Positions 61,110-64,000 of a stretch of DNA of 64,000 nucleotides are shown here, piece after piece. The DNA is from an uncultured Roseateles sp. (GTDB lineage: Bacteria > Pseudomonadota > Gammaproteobacteria > Burkholderiales > Burkholderiaceae_C): the NCBI RefSeq assembly GCF_963422335.1, contig NZ_OY729424.1, positions 6,262,001-6,326,000 of the forward strand. The letters are read 5' to 3'. The notes below the pieces were generated by a model. The model was not told the origin of the DNA. It saw nothing but the letters and a program-made list of their open reading frames with translations, and ran no database searches. Position 1 is the first letter of the stretch. Every line of letters starts with the position of its first letter. The translations under genes and the position numbers were made by a program.

Positions 61110-62057
61110 ATGACGTCCGTGAGCACTTCCCCATCGACCCTGCAGTATCCGATCGGCACTCCGGGCACACCCTGGGGCGCGGCCGAAAAGACCGCCTGGC
61201 TGAGCCGACAGCGGCTGCAGCGCAGCTACGCCGACGAGGTGGTCGCACCGCTCAAGGCGCACCTGCCCGCGCAGGCCGAGCTGTTCCAGTACGGCACGCT
61301 CGACTATGCCCGGCTGGGCTTGGCTACCTATCCGCTGTATGCCGTGCGCAGCCGCGACTGGAACCCGGAGCAGCCCGTGGTGCTGGTCACCGGCGGTGTC
61401 CACGGATATGAAACCAGCGGCGTGCAAGGCGCCCTGCAGTGGCTGAAGCAGGAGTTCGGCCGCCATGCCGCGGGCCTCAATCTGCTCGTCCTGCCCTGCA
61501 TCAGCCCCTGGGGCTACGAGACCATCAACCGCTGGAACCCCGATGCGCTGGACCCGAACCGGCAGTTCAGGCCTGACAGCCCGGCCGCCGAGTCGGCCCT
61601 GGCGATGGCCTGCGTGGCCGCCCAGGGTGCACGGGTCGATCTGCACATCGATCTGCACGAGACCACCGACACCGACAACAGCGAGTTCGGCCCCGCCAAG
61701 GCGGCTCGCGACGGCAATGCATTCGACTGGCATGCCATTCCCGATGGCTTCTACCTGGTGGGCGACACCGAGCGACCGGTGCCCGAGTTCCAGCGTGCGC
61801 TGATCGCCGCCGTGCGCCGTGTGACGCATATCGCCGAGGCCGATGAGCGGGGCTGCATCATCGGTGAAACCCTGCAGCAACCGGGCGTGATCAACTACGC
61901 CAAGCGCACGCTCGGCCTGTGCGGCGGCATGACCGGCGCACGCTTCGTGAGCACCACCGAGGTCTATCCGGACAGCCCTGCGGCCAGCCCCGCCCAGTGC
62001 AACGAGGCTCAGGGCGTGACGGTCACGGCAGCGATCGCCTATCTGCAGCAGGCCTGA
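61110..62057 (+). CDS. M14-type zinc carboxypeptidase
   Basis: 315 residues. Zinc ligands are visible as His and Glu in GGVHGYETSG (HxxE) and His in the later DLHIDLHETTD; WGYETINRWNPDALDPNRQF matches the succinylglutamate desuccinylase/AstE-AspA-like M14 group. Hydrolyses a C-terminal or acyl amide; substrate unknown, no signal peptide. ATG 61110 is preferred over the frame start at 61074, which would add a short non-homologous lead. Confidence 0.78.
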   Translation: MTSVSTSPSTLQYPIGTPGTPWGAAEKTAWLSRQRLQRSYADEVVAPLKAHLPAQAELFQYGTLDYARLGLATYPLYAVRSRDWNPEQPVVLVTGGVHGYETSGVQGALQWLKQEFGRHAAGLNLLVLPCISPWGYETINRWNPDALDPNRQFRPDSPAAESALAMACVAAQGARVDLHIDLHETTDTDNSEFGPAKAARDGNAFDWHAIPDGFYLVGDTERPVPEFQRALIAAVRRVTHIAEADERGCIIGETLQQPGVINYAKRTLGLCGGMTGARFVSTTEVYPDSPAASPAQCNEAQGVTVTAAIAYLQQA

Positions 62058-62224
62058 GCGGGCTGCGCCAGCCGGCGGGTCGGTGCCGGGAGAATCCTCG
62101 CCCGGCGATCCGCGCCTTCCTCAAGATTTGTGATGCCCCGTGCGGAGTTCCGTGACAAAAACTGCCCACTGCCTGCTACGTCGAAGGCAGCGCATGGAGC
62201 AATCACCACTCAAGGAGGCTTCAA

Positions 62225-63847
62225 ATGGCTGGTCATGGATCAAGGCCGCTGCGCGGCCTGGAAAGCACCGCTCAATCAAGCGTTCAGTCCGGCAGGTTCG
62301 GACGGATGTTCCGGTGGCTGGAGCCGGGTATCGCCCCTCAGGGGCCCAACGAAGAACTTGCCGTTCGCCGGGTCCTGACAAAGCTCTCCGAGCTGATGGT
62401 CACCAGCGAATTCGATGAGAACGTCGCCAACAACAAGTTTCCGCCCCTCGGCTCGCCCGATGCGCCGATTGATCGCGCGGAGCCGGCCGACGAGAACCCC
62501 AAGGTGGCCGCGGGCTACACCTATCTGGGGCAATTCATTGATCACGACATCACCTTCGACCCCACGTCTTCGCTGCAGCGGCTCAACGATCCCGATGCGC
62601 TCGAGGACTTCCGCACGCCGCGCCTGGACCTCGATTGCCTGTACGGCCGCGGCCCCGGCGACCAACCCTATCTGTATGACAGAGCGTCCGGCCGCGGCAA
62701 GTTCATCCTGGGCGGCACGAATCTGGGTGTGGGCGGCATGGACCGGCGCGACCTGCATCGCACCGCCGACGGCACGGCGCTGATAGGTGACAAGCGCAAC
62801 GATGAGAACAAGATCGTTGCCCAGATCCAGGCCCTGTTCCTGAGCTTCCACAACAAGGTCTACGACCAGATCGCGTCGAGATTCGAGAGCGGCCAGCAGG
62901 ACGCGCATTTCGCCGAGACCCAGCGCATCGTGCGCTGGTGCTACCAGTGGATCGTGCTGCACGACTTCCTGCCCAAGATCTGCGACCCCGCCATCGTTGC
63001 CGAGGTGATGCCTGCGGACGATGAACGGGAGCCCCAGCTGCAGTACTACCATCCGCACGGCGGCGATGCCTACATCCCGGTCGAGTTCTCGGTCGCGGCC
63101 TACCGGTTCGGCCACTCGATGGTGCGGCCCAGCTACGCGCTCAACGATGTCGCCAAGAGCTCGGCGAAATTCAAGGGCAAGGACTTCGGGCGGATTCCGA
63201 TCTTCGTGGCAAATTCCAATGCCAATACCGATGCCATGAATGGGTTTGGCCAGCCCTTGCCTGCCGACTGGGGCATCGACTGGGCCTTCTTCTTCGGCAC
63301 CCCCGGCAGCCATGCTGACGGCCAGAAGCAGATACCGCAGCCGAGCTATCGGATCGACAGCTTCCTGGTCGATCCGCTGGGCGCTTTGCCCGAGTTCTTC
63401 GGCCAACCCTCGCCCTTCGCTTCACTCGCCTTCCGCAATCTCCAGCGCGGTGTCAGCATGGGCCTGCCATCGGGTCAGAATGTGGCGCGCATGATGGGCG
63501 CCCAGTTCGTGCTCAGCGACAAGCAGCTCTGGGAGGTCAAGAACGAAGAAGAGTCCTTGATGCCTTGGGACGAGGGCAAGGCATTCTTCAACCAGAAAGA
63601 GGCCAAGGGCGTGCTCGCTGGCAATGCGCCGCTGTGGTTCTACATCCTCAAGGAAGCCGAGATCATGAACCATGGCCACCATTTGGGCGAGGTGGGCAGC
63701 CGTATCGTCGCCGAGACCCTGGTGGGTCTGACCTGGTGCGATCGATATTCCTATATGTTCCAGATGCCCCGCTGGAATCCCTCGGTCGAATTGATCGGGC
63801 TGGGCTCCGACCTCAACATGCTCGAGCTGACGCAGTTCGTCGGCTAG
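62225..63847 (+). CDS. animal-type haem peroxidase family protein
   Basis: 540 residues. The distal His is in YLGQFIDHDITFDPTS, catalytic Arg in LIGDKRNDENKIVAQIQ and proximal His in AAYRFGHSMVRPSY, the layout of the bacterial members of the animal haem peroxidase (peroxidasin/cyclooxygenase-like) superfamily. No signal peptide is apparent. It probably oxidises halides or organic substrates with H2O2. AAGGAGG lies seven bases before ATG 62225. The 167-base upstream spacer shows no other gene. Confidence 0.85.
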   Translation: MAGHGSRPLRGLESTAQSSVQSGRFGRMFRWLEPGIAPQGPNEELAVRRVLTKLSELMVTSEFDENVANNKFPPLGSPDAPIDRAEPADENPKVAAGYTYLGQFIDHDITFDPTSSLQRLNDPDALEDFRTPRLDLDCLYGRGPGDQPYLYDRASGRGKFILGGTNLGVGGMDRRDLHRTADGTALIGDKRNDENKIVAQIQALFLSFHNKVYDQIASRFESGQQDAHFAETQRIVRWCYQWIVLHDFLPKICDPAIVAEVMPADDEREPQLQYYHPHGGDAYIPVEFSVAAYRFGHSMVRPSYALNDVAKSSAKFKGKDFGRIPIFVANSNANTDAMNGFGQPLPADWGIDWAFFFGTPGSHADGQKQIPQPSYRIDSFLVDPLGALPEFFGQPSPFASLAFRNLQRGVSMGLPSGQNVARMMGAQFVLSDKQLWEVKNEEESLMPWDEGKAFFNQKEAKGVLAGNAPLWFYILKEAEIMNHGHHLGEVGSRIVAETLVGLTWCDRYSYMFQMPRWNPSVELIGLGSDLNMLELTQFVG

Positions 63848-63881
63848 CGGCTGTCGGCGCGCCATGGGCTGCCGCAGCGGT

Positions 63882-64000
63882 TCAGCTGTCTCGAGGCGCC
63901 GGCAGCAGCAAGCCTTCGTGCAGGGCGATCTGCGCCAGCGCGGCTTCGAAACGTGCACGGGAGTCGGCTGAAACCTGCCGCAAATAGGCATGCAATTCGG
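63882..64000 (-). CDS. 3' end of a gene running out of the window
   Basis: The minus strand is open from the window edge to a TGA at 63882-63884, giving the last 38 residues (ELHAYLRQVSADSRARFEAA and following, ending PAPRDS). Codon use fits the neighbours. The helical Ala-rich tail gives no family. Convergent with the peroxidase gene. Confidence 0.5.
   Translation of the reverse strand, partial: ELHAYLRQVSADSRARFEAALAQIALHEGLLLPAPRDS

Noticed and set aside
1..64000. CRISPR arrays, tRNA/rRNA genes, insertion sequences, integrases, attachment sites.
   Set aside because: None recognised on reading both strands; short tRNA-like structures could still be missed by eye.

Overview
The window is 64 kb of GC-rich chromosomal DNA with long, tightly packed genes, ATGA/GTGA stop-start overlaps and frequent GTG/TTG starts. 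Gene content suggests a betaproteobacterium of the order Burkholderiales, near the Roseateles/Paucibacter/Pelomonas group: an arcDABC operon, a kdpFABCDE operon with a BaeSR-like pair nearby, a type 2 RibH under an FMN riboswitch, and a MlaB-MlaE fusion. That placement is inference from recalled family resemblance. I saw no rRNA, tRNA, CRISPR array, insertion sequence, integrase or phage gene, and no gene-free stretch above 300 bases.

Layout. 1-3533: end of a small secreted protein gene, then a likely SOS-controlled pair (MmcB-like nuclease and a nuclease-DinG-type helicase fusion) behind a LexA-like box. 3538-9420: a diguanylate cyclase, a flavoprotein reductase, a VOC protein, two DUF4398 lipoproteins (one with an OmpA domain), a Crp/Fnr regulator and CsbD. 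9426-14081: arginine deiminase operon arcDABC behind an FNR-type box. 14256-19000: tripartite MacAB/TolC-like exporter. 19282-23011: a second Crp/Fnr paralogue with a soluble hybrid kinase and a response regulator. 23155-26654: small membrane and envelope proteins, a collagen-like lipoprotein, and a MbcA/ParS-like protein with a secreted partner. 26897-30336: an MCE lipid transport operon. 30345-39989: a five-gene ATP-grasp / alpha-E / transglutaminase cluster. 40186-44910: a GGDEF-EAL protein, a DUF3297 protein and a GGDEF protein. 44950-53020: kdp potassium uptake operon with its sensor and regulator plus an extra 30-residue membrane peptide. 53146-64000: small enzymes, a frameshifted di-haem peroxidase gene, a BaeSR-like system, riboswitch-controlled ribH, a DUF3395 triple-repeat protein, a DUF1566 protein, an M14 peptidase, a haem peroxidase and the end of one more gene.

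The strongest unifying signal is a recurring inverted-repeat operator. Its half-site is GTCTGTGCGC, giving a Crp/Fnr-spaced TGTGC-N6-GCACA core. I found nine copies in intergenic regions and none is inside a gene by my reading. They lie next to the DUF4398/OmpA genes, both crp/fnr paralogues, arcD, the exporter, the collagen-like and MbcA-like genes, the MCE operon and the GGDEF-EAL gene, and several are centred about 58-65 bases before a start codon. The two Crp/Fnr paralogues share the same recognition-helix sequence and are the obvious candidates to bind it. This looks like an envelope/stress/anaerobic regulon largely contained in the window, and I know of no description of it.

The other poorly understood system is the 30345-39989 cluster. 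It holds two circularly permuted ATP-grasp ligases, two alpha-E domains (one stand-alone, one fused to a ligase) and two transglutaminase-like proteins, and probably makes or modifies a peptide whose identity is unknown. All coordinates, motifs and start choices were read by eye; no database search or statistical test was run.
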